Source: Heterobasidion occidentale (taxonomy: Eukaryota; Basidiomycota; Agaricomycetes; Russulales; Bondarzewiaceae). From it: 64,000 nt of DNA. The notes under the pieces were generated by a model. That model saw nothing but the letters and a program-made list of their open reading frames with translations. It was not told where the DNA came from and did not search any database. Position numbers and translations under genes: made by a program. The stretch spans positions 2,294,001-2,358,000 of the forward strand of contig JBCAQO010000006.1 of assembly GCA_039111635.1 (NCBI GenBank), read 5' to 3'. How positions within the stretch are numbered: the stretch's first letter is position 1; every line of letters begins with the position of its first letter. Of this stretch, positions 44,934 through 56,323 are shown piece after piece.

Positions 44934-47900
44934 TACAGCGCTCCCCATCAACTCGCGTTCCCCCAGATGCACGGCCCTCCATGCCATGCCGTATTTTGCC
45001 ATTTGGTACCCCGGCCCCGTTCTCCGTAGCGGTCTGTGGCAGCCTGTGGCCCACCAGGCGTCCTCCTGATCCCTTTCACCCCCCGGCCGCAGAAGGCGCA
45101 CGCACGAACCCGCTTCGGCATCGCGTTCAAAGCACGCAATTCCCACCCCCCCTCGCTTCCTTGGCTTCTGCCGCTCAGTGCGTCCGACGCTGTCCAGCGC
45201 TTCGAGTTCCTTCAAGCCTTCCTTACCTTCCCTAGCCTTCTTTCCCTTTGCCCCTCTCTGTCCTTCTCTAGCTCGCCCATGCACCCCGAGACATGTCCAC
45301 GAGCCCCGCTACAGCACGCCACCCCCCTCATCCTTGACCATACGGGGATCGCGCGGGGTGCCGCGCTCGCGCTCGCTTGCTCCCGACCCCTCAGCTATTA
45401 GTGCTGACTTATGGCAGCACTAACGGCATAGTCAGGTCGAATCGCCCGAGCGGACGGCCACGCGCGAGTCACCTGCCCCATCTGTCTCAGTTCGCTGCGG
45501 CGAAGCTGCCCCACGGCATGAGCAAGCAACGGCGGGTGGGGGAAGGCCTCTCCTTTCGAGGGTCAAGTTGAGATCACTCGCGGGGCCTGCGGGGCCTTGT
45601 CCGTATGGTGCGTCGCAGCACAGCCGGCACGGCCGCGATTGATTCCCCACCCAAAGCCCCCATGTGACGCCGTTTAAGCCCAGTGAGTGGAGCCGAGTGC
45701 GGCGCCGCTCGATTCGCGAGACAGCGCATATGGGACGAGAGGTTCGACACGCTCGGCCCTTGACGACAGTCAGACGATGGACGTGTTCCATGCAATGCAC
45801 GCTGCCGTTGGACTTCTCGTAAGTGTGTGCGCACACACACATACTACATACAGGGCATCGAGAGATCTGTCAATTCCCTTCGACTCCGTGCTCTCGACGC
45901 ACCGCAACATCTCGGCTATTTGCGCTTCTGCAGCATGATGTCTCCTTTTGGAACAGCTGACCCAGGGTATTGGACGCCGGGCGGGCGGGAAGGCCTGTTC
46001 AGTGTTTGTTCGGGCAACATTCTCTCACTGGATGCTCAACCGGCCCCTTCGCGCTTAAATTGGGAGAAGTATTAAGTACGGGTAGGTACGTACTCTCGCG
46101 AACGCGTCGAAAGGGCGTCCGCAGAGCGACACTGAGCTGGCTGCAGTCTGTTCTTCCCAGATATACATGAAAGCGCATGTATGAAATCGCGTTTATTGCT
46201 TTTTCTCATCATTCTGCGGCTCCGAAAAGGTATCCACAATTCACGTGGAACCGCACTCCCGACCTCGCAGTGCTGCAGCTGCGTCTCGGGCCGCAGCGCG
46301 CGGCAACCACAGGCTGGACCGGGGTACGAATTTGATGGGGGCCCTTGTGAGAACCAAGGCGACAAACCGAGGTCCGGTGATCCCACTCTTCCCTTCCATC
46401 CCCATCTCCATCCCCATCTCGAGCATCTCGCGGTCACATTGTCGTAGCAGCCCCCTCGAGCTGCTTCTCAAGTGAGTAGCCTACCGCAGCTTAATGGAGC
46501 TCGGCACTGCCGCGGCGAGACTCGTTTTGAATGGTCGCGTTCGAGCTGCAGACTGACCCAGTACTGACCCGTGCTCACGAGCATCGCACGTTCGTAACTT
46601 ATGTGGGGCAGCACAATGACGAGCGCACTGCTTGCAATGTCCTACTCGCCTGCGTGTCCTCCCTCTACCCTTTTCCGTACATCTGTACCTACTGACCGCG
46701 CGCACCCCTGCGCAACCGCGGTCGAATCTGGTCAAATACTACGCGTCTCGTACCTTGCCGTAATTCCATTTATGTTGCCTGCCCTCCGAGAGACGCACCA
46801 GAGACGCCCACCATCATCACGGCGTCGCCCCGACGCGACGCGGCCCCAGCGCTCTTCCGTCCCATGATCAACCCGCGCCGCCTAGGCCTGCCTGCGCAAC
46901 CGCCCAGCACAGGCCTCGCCTCGCCTGCCTTTGCAAATCCGATCCGCGTCTGAGGATCGCGGGCCCAAGTGGCCAGTGGCACCAGAAACCGCTCTTTTAA
47001 TGTGGCTCCTTTTCGCGGGCAGCGCGCATGGCGTCGTGTGGCGTGCCGAGCGGCACGCCCAAGGCACAAGCTTCCCCCGCATCGCAGGGGCAGGACGACT
47101 CGACCGCTTCATGCCTCGGTTTACACGCAGTCCGCTCGGGGACTGGCTCGACGGCTCTCGACGGCTGCCTGCCGCATTACATATTCGAGGCAGATGACTC
47201 ATCGTGCAGCCGTCAACGCGATCGATTGATCGAGGCGCCCTGTGCGCGGGCTCGCCTGAGCATCCCTCCGAATTCGAGTCCGACGTCTAGCTGATGTGTC
47301 TTTGCTTTATTTTCTCTGCAGCAAAAATCAACGAAACAGGAATGGAGATCGATGGAAATAAAATAAAATGGAATGGAACTCATGGGGGCAGCGACTGGAA
47401 GGGAGAGACCACTGGCAGTAACGATCAGGATGCCCACCGATGCGCACAGCCAGAGCGAGGCGCAGGCGCGGGCGAGGAGCACGCCGAAACCGAAATTCGC
47501 GTCGTTTTTCCCGCATAAAATGTACCTTCAAATCGCGACCCAGTAAATACTGCGTCCGATCCTTTCGCCGTCGCCGTCCAGGGGCTCCAACTAGCTCCAT
47601 CGTCGGGTGCGGAAGGAAGGCCGACGGCCGATCCGCAGCGAGTTCCTCCCTGTCCCGTTCCTCCTGTTCCTCCGCTGGCTAGCCCCGGGGCTTCATATGC
47701 CTGGTTCTGCCTGGTTCCGTCGCACTGCAGTTTCAGCAACAGGAAAAATACAACGCGGTTGTCCCGTGCTTTGTCGAAGACCGGCAGTGTTGCGCGTCCT
47801 TGCCCGGAATGCATATGTGGAAAAGACAGGTCCCACGACTGTCCCAGCCTGCAGGATACCTTTGGGCTCAAGCGAACCACCGAGGCACTACACAGACACT

Positions 47901-48349
47901 CCTGACGCCGTACGAAGAGGCGTCCTAGATGCCTAGTGATACCGCTCACCTGGTTCTGCGCACGAGTGCGTACCTAGTAGCATACAGCACCCTGACGTGC
48001 AGATGTCCATGTGGGCACTGTGGGGACAAACAGGCATGCACCCCTTCCATTTCTCAGCAAGGGAGTCTGACACCCAATGTCTAGCACTAGCACGAACACT
48101 GCCTTCTTGCATCCACACTGTATACATCGGCGAAGCCACGACACTGCGCACCCGGGAGATCTGAGTCGAGAAGAAAGCCTGAAATAGCAGCAGTCGCCGA
48201 TTGACCCCACGACGAGCGAGTCTTGCCTGTTCCAATACAAAACAAAGACTAAGGACGAGCCGAGGACAAGGATACGGAAGACTATAGCACCGCAACGAGC
48301 GTGTGATTCATTGGATGTCCATCTTACAAGGCGTGCGAAACGGTGGCGG
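44934..48349. other. 3.4-kb gene-poor region, no gene supported
   Basis: Many open frames exist because the sequence is GC-rich, but none shows a recognisable family, a paired splice structure or gene-like composition. Small features: an alternating GTGTGTGCGCACACACAC stretch near 45823, an inverted repeat ATACATG/CATGTAT at 46163-46182, and CCATCTCCATCCCC repeats near 46396-46430. It might be the long 5' regulatory region of a flanking gene, a non-coding RNA locus or decayed sequence. Confidence 0.45.
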
Positions 48350-50090
48350 TTAGAAGTCCCCGCCCATAGCATCCTCTTCGTCAATGTCTCCTTCCTGAAT
48401 TCCCTTCGCGAGCGACTTCTCACGTTCTCGCGCACCCTCTGCATCCGCCAGCTCCTTACGGTGAGCGTTGAGGGGATACCGCATAGCCTGGAAGTAGTAG
48501 TATGCATGAGTTAGCCAATCGAACCCCCGAAAGAAGAGCGCGGGACGCCAAATTACCTTCACGCTCTGATTGTGCAACTCAAGGCAGTACCCAATCCGCC
48601 TCGAGAAGATCTCGCTGACCTCCGGCCCATACGCGCTCTTCTGGCCGCCGCATTCCATCCATCCCTTCTCGTGGACAATGCGGCCCTCGATGACGCCGTC
48701 GCGGATCGCCTTTCCAACGATGTATTCTGCGTCTTCTTCAGAATCGAGATGCAGCTTGACGCAGATATCGCGGAGTGAGATGCGCGAGTACGACAGCGAC
48801 AGCCGGCGGATGCCAGTCTTGATGACGTTCTGCCGAAGACGTACGATGAGGGTGTAGGTCTTGTCCGCCTCGAACTGCGCAGCATGTTTAGAGAGCGTGT
48901 TCTGGAACTGCGAGAGCGAGCCAGTCCGGACGGCTGCGAATAATCGTCAAACTGGATGTCGTGATGCGTAGAAACACTGAGCGCACCTTTCACGATATCG
49001 AAATACCCACTTAAAGCTTTCTCGAGCACCAGATGCCTGAACAAGCTGCGCTCGGGAATATCGCCCATGAGCAGCTCCACAACAGCGAAGAGCTTGTGTA
49101 CTGCTTGGTAGAAACCAGGAGCGGTCTTGGCTGGAGGTGCACGTCGGATGGCCTGTTGCAGGTTCGTGTGTGCCGCAGTGTAATTCAATTGCACGGCCCT
49201 AATACGGCCGATGTAGTAGTGGTATCTGGCGTATTGCGGATTTCCAGCAGACGCGGGAAAAGTGGTCTTCAAGACGAGCATGTCAGCTTGGTCGTACAGG
49301 CTGTACTTGAGATAGTTATGAAGCAGGCAGTTCAGAAGAGATGCCTGCGTTTCATCATCGTGGCGTAGAGACGCGGTGCGCTGAGCGGCAAGGAATAACC
49401 TATGAATGGAGTATCTCAGCATTAGCCGAAAGATGTGCTGATCATAACGCACGGCCTGGCTTCTGCGAGCTCTCCAACGAGCTCGTACGTTCGATCAATG
49501 GCGAACCAGAGCTTGGCAGAGATTGGATCCATCGTCCGGCGGTTCAACGACTGCAGTCTCTGTACGGTGTCGCTAGTAAGCTCCATGGCTTTTTCGTATG
49601 TGCTTGACGACTTCAATAGGTGATACAATATGAGGAGCCGGAGGTACATCTCGAGTTCGGGGACAGGTTCCGATGGGGGTGTGGACCTCGATGGTGTTGG
49701 GGCGGGGTCAATATCCATTGACTGCTCTGTGGCAGGAGCGTCGGGTAACCAAGAAAGGAGAGTCCTTTTGACAACGGATTCTGTATGATCCTGCGCTTTA
49801 GCGCTGTATCGGAACGTAAGAGTTGAAGGCGCACCGATAGGATACAATTCTACGATAGCATCACGAAGAACTTTGTCGTCCAGGCGTTTTCGAAGAGCGG
49901 TCAGGTTGCGCAGGACGCGATTTGTGAAGCGAGGCTCCATGGTGGAGACCGCACGCTCGATGAGAGTTGCATTAGACTTGATCTCTGCAAGTGGGGTAGG
50001 AGGAGGGGGTGCATCTTTTGCGTCCTCATCTTTGCTCGTCTCTGCCCCTGTGACCTTCTCTTCTGTTGGTTTCATCTCCACATCAGCCAT
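48350..50090 (-). CDS. RPN3: 26S proteasome lid subunit RPN3 (PSMD3)
   Basis: Non-catalytic subunit of the 19S regulatory lid. Exons (minus) 50090..49453, 49399..48987, 48933..48557, 48487..48350; 521 aa, close to the usual fungal length. Seen: acidic N-terminus (MADVEMKPTEEK), helical repeats (RFTNRVLRNLTALRKRL, LLHNYLKYSLYDQADMLVLK, ARYHYYIGRIRAVQLNYTAAH), and a PCI domain (LSLSYSRISLRDICVKLHLDSEEDAEYIVGKAI, DGVIEGRIVHEKGWM), ending in the family's acidic GDIDEEDAMGGDF. The chosen ATG starts the conserved N-terminus; the upstream in-frame extension does not look coding. Confidence 0.95.
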
Positions 50091-50591
50091 GGCCGGGCAC
50101 CAGAAAATCGAATGTAAAGAGAGAGTTGTGAGTTGTAGAGAAGAGTGCGCGAGTACGTGTTGGTCAAGCGTGAAGGTGACGCGTCGCATTGTCAGCCACA
50201 CGGCCGACAAATTGGCTCGTGCAGAGCTGCATCGCGAAACGACAGTTCGAAAGGCAGCGTGATTTTTATTCCAGAGGATATGCGCTCGTCTTGAGAGCCA
50301 ACTCACAGTCAGTATTGGCCACTCATCTGATGACGCTCATGTCGTGCAAACCTCATGAACATCTCAAATTCAAATTCAGCGCTACAGCAATGCCTCATCG
50401 AGATGAGTTTTTGCATCGTCTCAGGATTGGCGGGTTAATAGATTAATATTAGCAAGAGGGTCTCAGTGGCAAAACCAAGCGGAGACAATACAAAAGATAT
50501 CAGATTCCTGGAAGAGGTATAGTGAAGCTTCGATACAGCGCGTAAGCATATGACGGAATTGAGATCATCCTCACAACATACCTCTCTCTAG
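50091..50591. other. Intergenic, RPN3 promoter
   Basis: 501 bp between the RPN3 start and the stop of the upstream signal peptide peptidase gene. No PACE-like proteasome element (GGTGGCAAA) seen on a quick read of either strand. Confidence 0.45.
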
Positions 50592-52175
50592 CTAATTACG
50601 CTTCTTCTTGTTTTTTCTCTTCTTCGCTTTCGCCTTTTCTCCCTCAGCGCCCTCCTCTCCGTCGGTCTCCGAAGCAGAAGCATCAATCTGGGGTGCAGGG
50701 ACCTCTAGAACATTTGTCGCCGCAGAAGGAGGTGCGGAATCTTTCTGTGTTGTGTTTTCGTGCTCCAGGATGTCCTTCAGCTTATCGGGCGATTCGGGAG
50801 GCACGTCGCTCCATTTCCAGGCGTCTGCCAGTTCTCCTCGGATAGAGGCAATTAGGACGAATGACAGAATGCACGCGGGACTTTGAAAAATCACAGTGAG
50901 TATCACCGTGTCATCAGATGGATGTCCTGACTACACACCTGAGGTAAAGCAAAGCAGGCTGTGCAGCTTTAAAGATATGCATTACAGACATGGTAGTGGC
51001 CAGCCCAGCAATATACGCCGCGAGGGTGGCATAGAAGTAGGGTTTGGTGAACGAGCTGCCTGGTGAGGAGATGTGACGATGGTGGTCATAGCGAAGAGCA
51101 AGTGCAACGAAAACACCGGGAATAACGACATCTCCCAGGCCTAGCATCGTAAACCCTCTCTCGGTGGAGAACACGGTCGACTTCGGCCATAGTAATTTGA
51201 TTGGGACATCGAGGTTGGTGGCCACTTTGACCATCTAGTTCCTGATTAGTTTGAATTCTTCGTGAAAGCATCAGCGAGAGACAGTCGTACCACTTCAGTG
51301 CCAAATACCCACCATATATCGTAGACAAATAGTCCGGATAAAAGGATGGTGCCCGTCTTGAAGGAGTCGATTTTCAGCAGTGATAGTGCGTTGTGAGAAA
51401 ATGAAAGTGAGAGTATGTCTGTCAACAGTGCAGACTTCTTGGAAGACCCTCTGAATGTGTACAATATAGACGGGAGTGCTCCAAAGGGAAAGAGGACAAT
51501 GGATGGTGTCCTCCAAGAAAAAGCCAAAATCTCTGGAGAATATGATGACTGGTCAAAAACGATGTTGTACACGACACATGCGTCACTCACCCCGAGGGCC
51601 ACGCAGAAACAGAACACGGTTCTTTTCGTACTTATTCCATCGTTCACGTCCAAGACTAAACCGTGCCAACGAAGTCAAAGACTACAACTCAATCAGACTG
51701 GTACTTGTCGGACAATATCTTTAGACGTACCTTCCACACACTACCGACACCCGCAATTGAGAAATACCATCCAAGCAACCAATTTATCCATTCTTTTCCC
51801 AAATACTTGACGACGAGGTAAAGGCCAAAGAGGGTCACGGAGCCAAGCTGTCGACGAAGACCGAGATATTAGTCCAAGTTTGGCAGAACCGACAGACCAC
51901 TCACCACAGGGAAGAGCCAAGCATCTTCAGAGGACAGACGATCAACGCCGTCGTCCTCGTCCTCGTCCTCGTCCTCATCAACCGGCACGAGGCCTTGAGC
52001 CGAGCTGTTCGATCGTTTGGGAGTCTTTAACACGTCATCCCGCGTCAGACAATTGCTACGCCGAGCAGACATGACTCACAGAAAGAGAGCCAAATGCACC
52101 GGCATAAATCGAGACGACGGCAAGCCCCAAAAGCCCCGCGTAGGACGATACCAAATCCACGTCCATACCGTTCAT
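50592..52175 (-). CDS. Signal peptide peptidase, GxGD aspartyl protease
   Basis: Intramembrane protease of the ER that clears signal peptides and tail-anchored proteins. Exons (minus) 52175..52080, 52024..51905, 51847..51731, 51681..51591, 51532..51291, 51234..50939, 50880..50592; 416 aa. Seen: first span near the N-terminus (YAGLLGLAVVSIYAGAFGSL), an acidic loop of alternating Asp/Glu (51955-51985), the catalytic YD in FVYDIWW (Asp213), the catalytic GLGD in TMLGLGDVVIP (Asp257), and the PAL motif in AAQPALLYLSP. The tail is highly charged and ends KKRN, which fits a KKxx ER-retrieval signal. An alternative upstream ATG at 52268 would add 31 non-conserved residues. Confidence 0.94.
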
Positions 52176-52420
52176 CGGATTCCTGTGAAGCGCTGCGAGC
52201 TGTTGCGAGATTATGATTGGCTGCTGACGCTCTTGTTTACATCTATTGAATTCTGAAGCTATTGCCAAACAGGTGTAAAGTCAGATTTGGATCTCGGAAC
52301 GAATGTTTCTTGAAATACGACCAGATCATCTGGAGGGGTCCGAACGGGTGCATGAAGGCGAACTGAACTGCCGCCAGTGCATCTTCCCCATGTTGCATTT
52401 CTCGATACTCGTACCAAGAA

Positions 52421-52829
52421 ATGGCTGAGCCCAAGGACTTGGATCGCGCTCGCGATGCCCTTCAACGCGTAATGTTGCTGCTAGTCCCTGTGAGGAAAAC
52501 CCAACATCGGGCAGCGGTATTCACCGTGTATCAAGTAAGTGTTAGGTTGCGGTCATCGGCGCTTTTCGAACTGAGCATTTGTTCACGTTCCCGTTGGCGC
52601 TCGACGACTGCTTTCTCTGACCTTTGATGAGGGAATCGCACATCTATGGGAGTGCCAGAAGATTTTGGATACTGACCTCCTGGATCGATGGTCTATGAAT
52701 CAAAGGGCTCGTTTCTTATGCCACGTCTATCTGGCCATGAACTTGTCTCTCTGCTTTCAACAAACTGGAAAAGAGATGCGTCTTCAGGAGGCTATCGAGC
52801 TATTACTCCCAGCTCTTGGAGCCGTCTGA
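52421..52829 (+). CDS. Small helical hypothetical protein, 103 aa
   Basis: Two exons, 52421..52534 and 52632..52829, with a GTAAGT donor and a 97-nt intron. The protein starts MAEPKDLDRARDALQRVMLLL and continues into GIAHLWECQKILDTDLLDRW and LCHVYLAMNLSLCFQQTGKE, a pattern of amphipathic helices with several Cys. No family recognised. It is divergent from the signal peptide peptidase (245 bp between starts). Confidence 0.6.
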
Positions 52830-53260
52830 GGCTTGAGCAGATCATCGGTGCGGAAGAGATTCTCCTTTACAATCGTTCTGCCATTCGTTCTGCGTTCAGC
52901 GAAGTTCAATGCGATTGCTTCATGAAGTTCTGTGTTCACATGGTCTACATCCTGCCGTCATCCTACCGAGGTCTAGGTGACGCGTCGCGCCTAGAGGTGT
53001 TGGCCCTGAAGCGGGATCGAGGATCCTCAGCTGCCCACTGGGAAACGTACACCCACATAGGCATCTAGAGGCTTCCATCACTGCGGTCTTGGATCTGGTT
53101 GCGAGCGATTGTACATTTTTCTGTACAAGACGGATGTAAACTTACTTTTACAGAATAAACACCTCAAAAACACTAAAATACGCCACCAAAGGCCTCTGCG
53201 TCTCCGACACCCTTCAGTCTACGACCTCGCGCTCGAAATCCACGTCCCAGCCCGAAATGG
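52830..53260. other. Convergent intergenic
   Basis: 431 bp between the small helical gene and the 3' end of MMM1. A 126-codon frame overlaps the upstream gene in another frame and is not coding-like. Probable 3' UTRs. Confidence 0.5.
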
Positions 53261-54624
53261 TCACGGCAACGCGCCCTCGGCCTTCATCTCGGCCTGCACG
53301 TCCGCGACGCTTGCGAGGCCGGGCAGCACGATCTTCCATGAACCGCGTTGCGCGAGCTGGCGCCGGAGCTGGTGCTCGATGAGCTCGTGCAGCTTCGGCA
53401 CGTCGGCAAGCTTCGCGCGGCTGCCCATGAGCGACGTTGTCTTGAGCTCGAGGCGGAATGACGGCGGGATGCGGACGGCGAGCGTCGGCGCGGTTGCGGT
53501 CGCCGAGGGCGGCGTCATCACGATCTGTGCGACGGTTTACATGTACGTGCCGAGATTATGAGCATGGGTTCTGGGACGGGGACGACTGTGGGTGGGGCGG
53601 ACTTACGGACGATGAGAAAAGAGAGAGCGAGATGGTGACGGAGACGGGGAGGCGCGCAAAGGAGGGAAGGGGATAGTTAAAGAGATACGCGGTGGAGAGC
53701 GACACGGAAACCGTGTCCGTGTACGTCATGTCGAACTCGACCTCCTACATCCCACGAATCAATGCACATGTCATAAAATTAATGTACTGCGATGTCAGAG
53801 AGCACGGAAGATGAGAACGAGTGCACGCGCACGCACATGTTCGCACACCGCCCCATCCGACGGCCGCGCGCGCGCCAGCCGCGCATTCGCCAGCCGCGGC
53901 GCCGACACGCCCAGGTCGACGGCGTGTATCCGGATCTCGTCCTACGCAGCGCCAGCAACCAGCAGTCAGCAAGTGACCGAAACCCGCGAAATACGAAACG
54001 AAATCAGTCCGCGACGCACCAGAAAGCCCACCGGCCGCACGCGGTTCGCGAACGCCTCGACGCGCGCGCGTGCCGCCTCATCACCCGCCGCGCCCCCGAG
54101 GTCCCCGCGCAGCTTCGCCCTGTACGCGTCTGCGACCTGTCCCACGAAACAAAGCAACGCAACGCAAAATAAACAAACACAACAAAACAACGACGTGAAG
54201 AAAAATGACGATGAAACTCCTGCCGATCACCCACCGCGCCGCGCCGCGTTGAGCACGCACGCGAGCAAGCAGGCGGAGTGCACCCCGGACGCACCTGTTG
54301 CAGCACCGCGTTCATCCACTCCGCCGACTCCGGTGCACCCGTGCCAGAACTCGCTCCCACTCCCGCGAACCCACTCCCGTCCTCATACCCACCTCCATCC
54401 TCGCCGCCCTTCGTCCCGGCCCTCCCAGTCGTCCGCGCCACCGGCACGGGCAGCGACAGCGGCTTCTGCGCTCCGAGGTGCGGCAGCGGCCGCGCGGCGT
54501 CGAGGAAGAGGTATTTGAGGATGAGCGAGAGCAGGAAGAGGATGGACAGCTGGCCGAGGACGAGGCCCTGCGTGAACGTCGGCTGCAGCGAGAACAGGTA
54601 GTTCCCCCCGCCGCTGGTCTGCAT
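53261..54624 (-). CDS. MMM1: ERMES subunit MMM1 (maintenance of mitochondrial morphology 1)
   Basis: ER-anchored component of the ER-mitochondria encounter structure that moves phospholipids. Exons (minus) 54624..54295, 54136..54020, 53941..53837, 53744..53607, 53524..53261; about 317 aa. Seen: short lumenal N-terminus, one transmembrane helix (~19-41, LVLGQLSILFLLSLILKYLFL), a Gly-rich linker, then the SMP lipid-binding domain starting WMNAVLQQ and VADAYRAKLRGD, with DEIRIHAVDLGVSAPRLANA, EVEFDMTYTDTVSVSLSTAYL and LPVSVTISLSL. The donor of exon 3 is uncertain (53837, or 15 nt earlier in the transcript). Third positions are almost all G/C, unlike RPN3 next door. Confidence 0.9.
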
Positions 54625-56323
54625 TTTGTTTGGGCTCTAGTGGCAAGCTCTATCGTGATATGACTATGTGCTCTGGTGAGAGGATGTGTGCTGTGGCATG
54701 AACGGGTTCGTGGGTCGTCGTGTGCGAGTGTGCAAGTATCGTCGATCGTTCAATCGGCCGTGTCGTCGTCGCGTCGTCGTCGTCGGAGGTAAGATTAGCA
54801 TTTGCACGTGTTACTCACGAAACGATGTCTGCAAGCTCCAACTTGTTAGGTCCTTACAACTTCCTTACACGGCCACAAAGAAACGCCTGCTATGTGAGTA
54901 TCCCACATCATGCCTTTGCGACAACTTCGGGATAAGACAGGAAATGTCCCCCTTGAAATTGTTCCTCATTCACGAGAGCCTATAAGGCAGCCAGCGTCCA
55001 GATCAGACGAGCCTATATTTTCTACACCTTTATCACAGCTCTTAAAGGCTTCCCTATACGTTCACATCCACGGTGGTGGTGTTAGGTATCGGATGTTTTC
55101 TGAAGCGTGAACGTCTGAACCTAACGTATGGGTCTGGCCTGTTCATGTCCTTGTGCTGTATACAAACTCACCGTCTCCCCATAGCTTGATCCCATCCCCA
55201 CAGTTGCCTTCTCTGGCCCGATGCTCTCTTGTATCGCCGCAGTATATAAAGGCAACAAACCCATTACACAGAGCCACGACAAGGTTGGAACCATGCTGGG
55301 TCACTGGGAAGTGATCGCCATCGGCCATCAAACAAGCTGCAACTGTAGACTTTCGACGGACAGGACATCTGACGACGTCTTGAGTCTGGACGGCACCACA
55401 ACGCGGGCATGCCAGCACTAACGTTCATCGAGGCCTATCTACTATCCACGCCGCATGACTCTGCCAGTCCTTCCAGTACTCGTAAGCTTTGCGACCTTGA
55501 CTTTCTAAACTCGCACCTCGCCTGCATGCGTAAAGCTGTTCATTCTCTGCTGATGGTCGGTAGTATACCATCACCCTAAACAGGCGTGCCGACCCACTCT
55601 CAAGTCTCCACCGGTCTTCCTGGCTCTCCCAGCCGCGCCATGCGCCAGCTCACCCCTCTCATCGGGGATCGTCTCGTCAAACGACACCCGCGAGCCAGAC
55701 GACGAATGGAACGACAGGCCCGCCTGTGCGATCCCCCACGTAGTACGCGCCCACAGTTCATCCAATTGCAAAGCCACCGCACCTTCTGCGGCGACGGTCA
55801 CGGTTTTCACTGAAAGGACGACATGCTCACGCGTTCAAATGGGGAAATCGCAGGGAATCGCAGGGAATCGCCGAGGCGAAGCGAGACGAACGCAGCTCTA
55901 CACATCCTCCCCACGCAGATGAAATTCTCTGTCATGCATCCAGTGTTCACACTTTATGATCATTCAGGTATCCACATCTAGCTCCACCCGTGCGGAACCC
56001 TTCGGGAAGGAGGAAAGTAGGATTCCGAAATCCGACCTTGTCCCCGGCACCCCAGGCGCACATCACATCATTTAAATATACACACTTACAGTCTTACACA
56101 CACATACGCATATACTGAACAATTAACAGCCCAAGAAGCCAACGCCAAAGCCAACGCCAACGCCGAAGCCGAACAAAAAAAGCACAAAAAAGCACATTCC
56201 GCCTCACACGACAGCAAGCAATAAACACACGCATACACAGGCTCCCCCGCCCCGCCCGCCTCGCCGTGCCCACTACCACACCCGCGCAAGATGCCTTTTA
56301 CCTACCCGCAGCCGCGGCCGCGG
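54625..56323. other. 1.7-kb intergenic, no gene supported
   Basis: Between MMM1 and the MFS gene. Contains a triple CGCAGGGAAT repeat at about 55847-55875 and the GCCAAC-type microsatellite near 56130-56173. Frames such as the Cys-containing one at 55143-55418 (minus) lack a start context, splice partners or a known family. Confidence 0.45.
56130..56173. repeat. GCCAAN hexamer microsatellite
   Basis: About seven imperfect copies of GCCAAC/GCCAAA/GCCGAA in a row, in non-coding sequence 3' of the MFS gene. Confidence 0.75.

Noticed and set aside
55143..55418. Cys-containing 91-codon minus-strand frame
   Set aside because: The Cys pattern does not match a zinc-binding family and there is no promoter or intron support.
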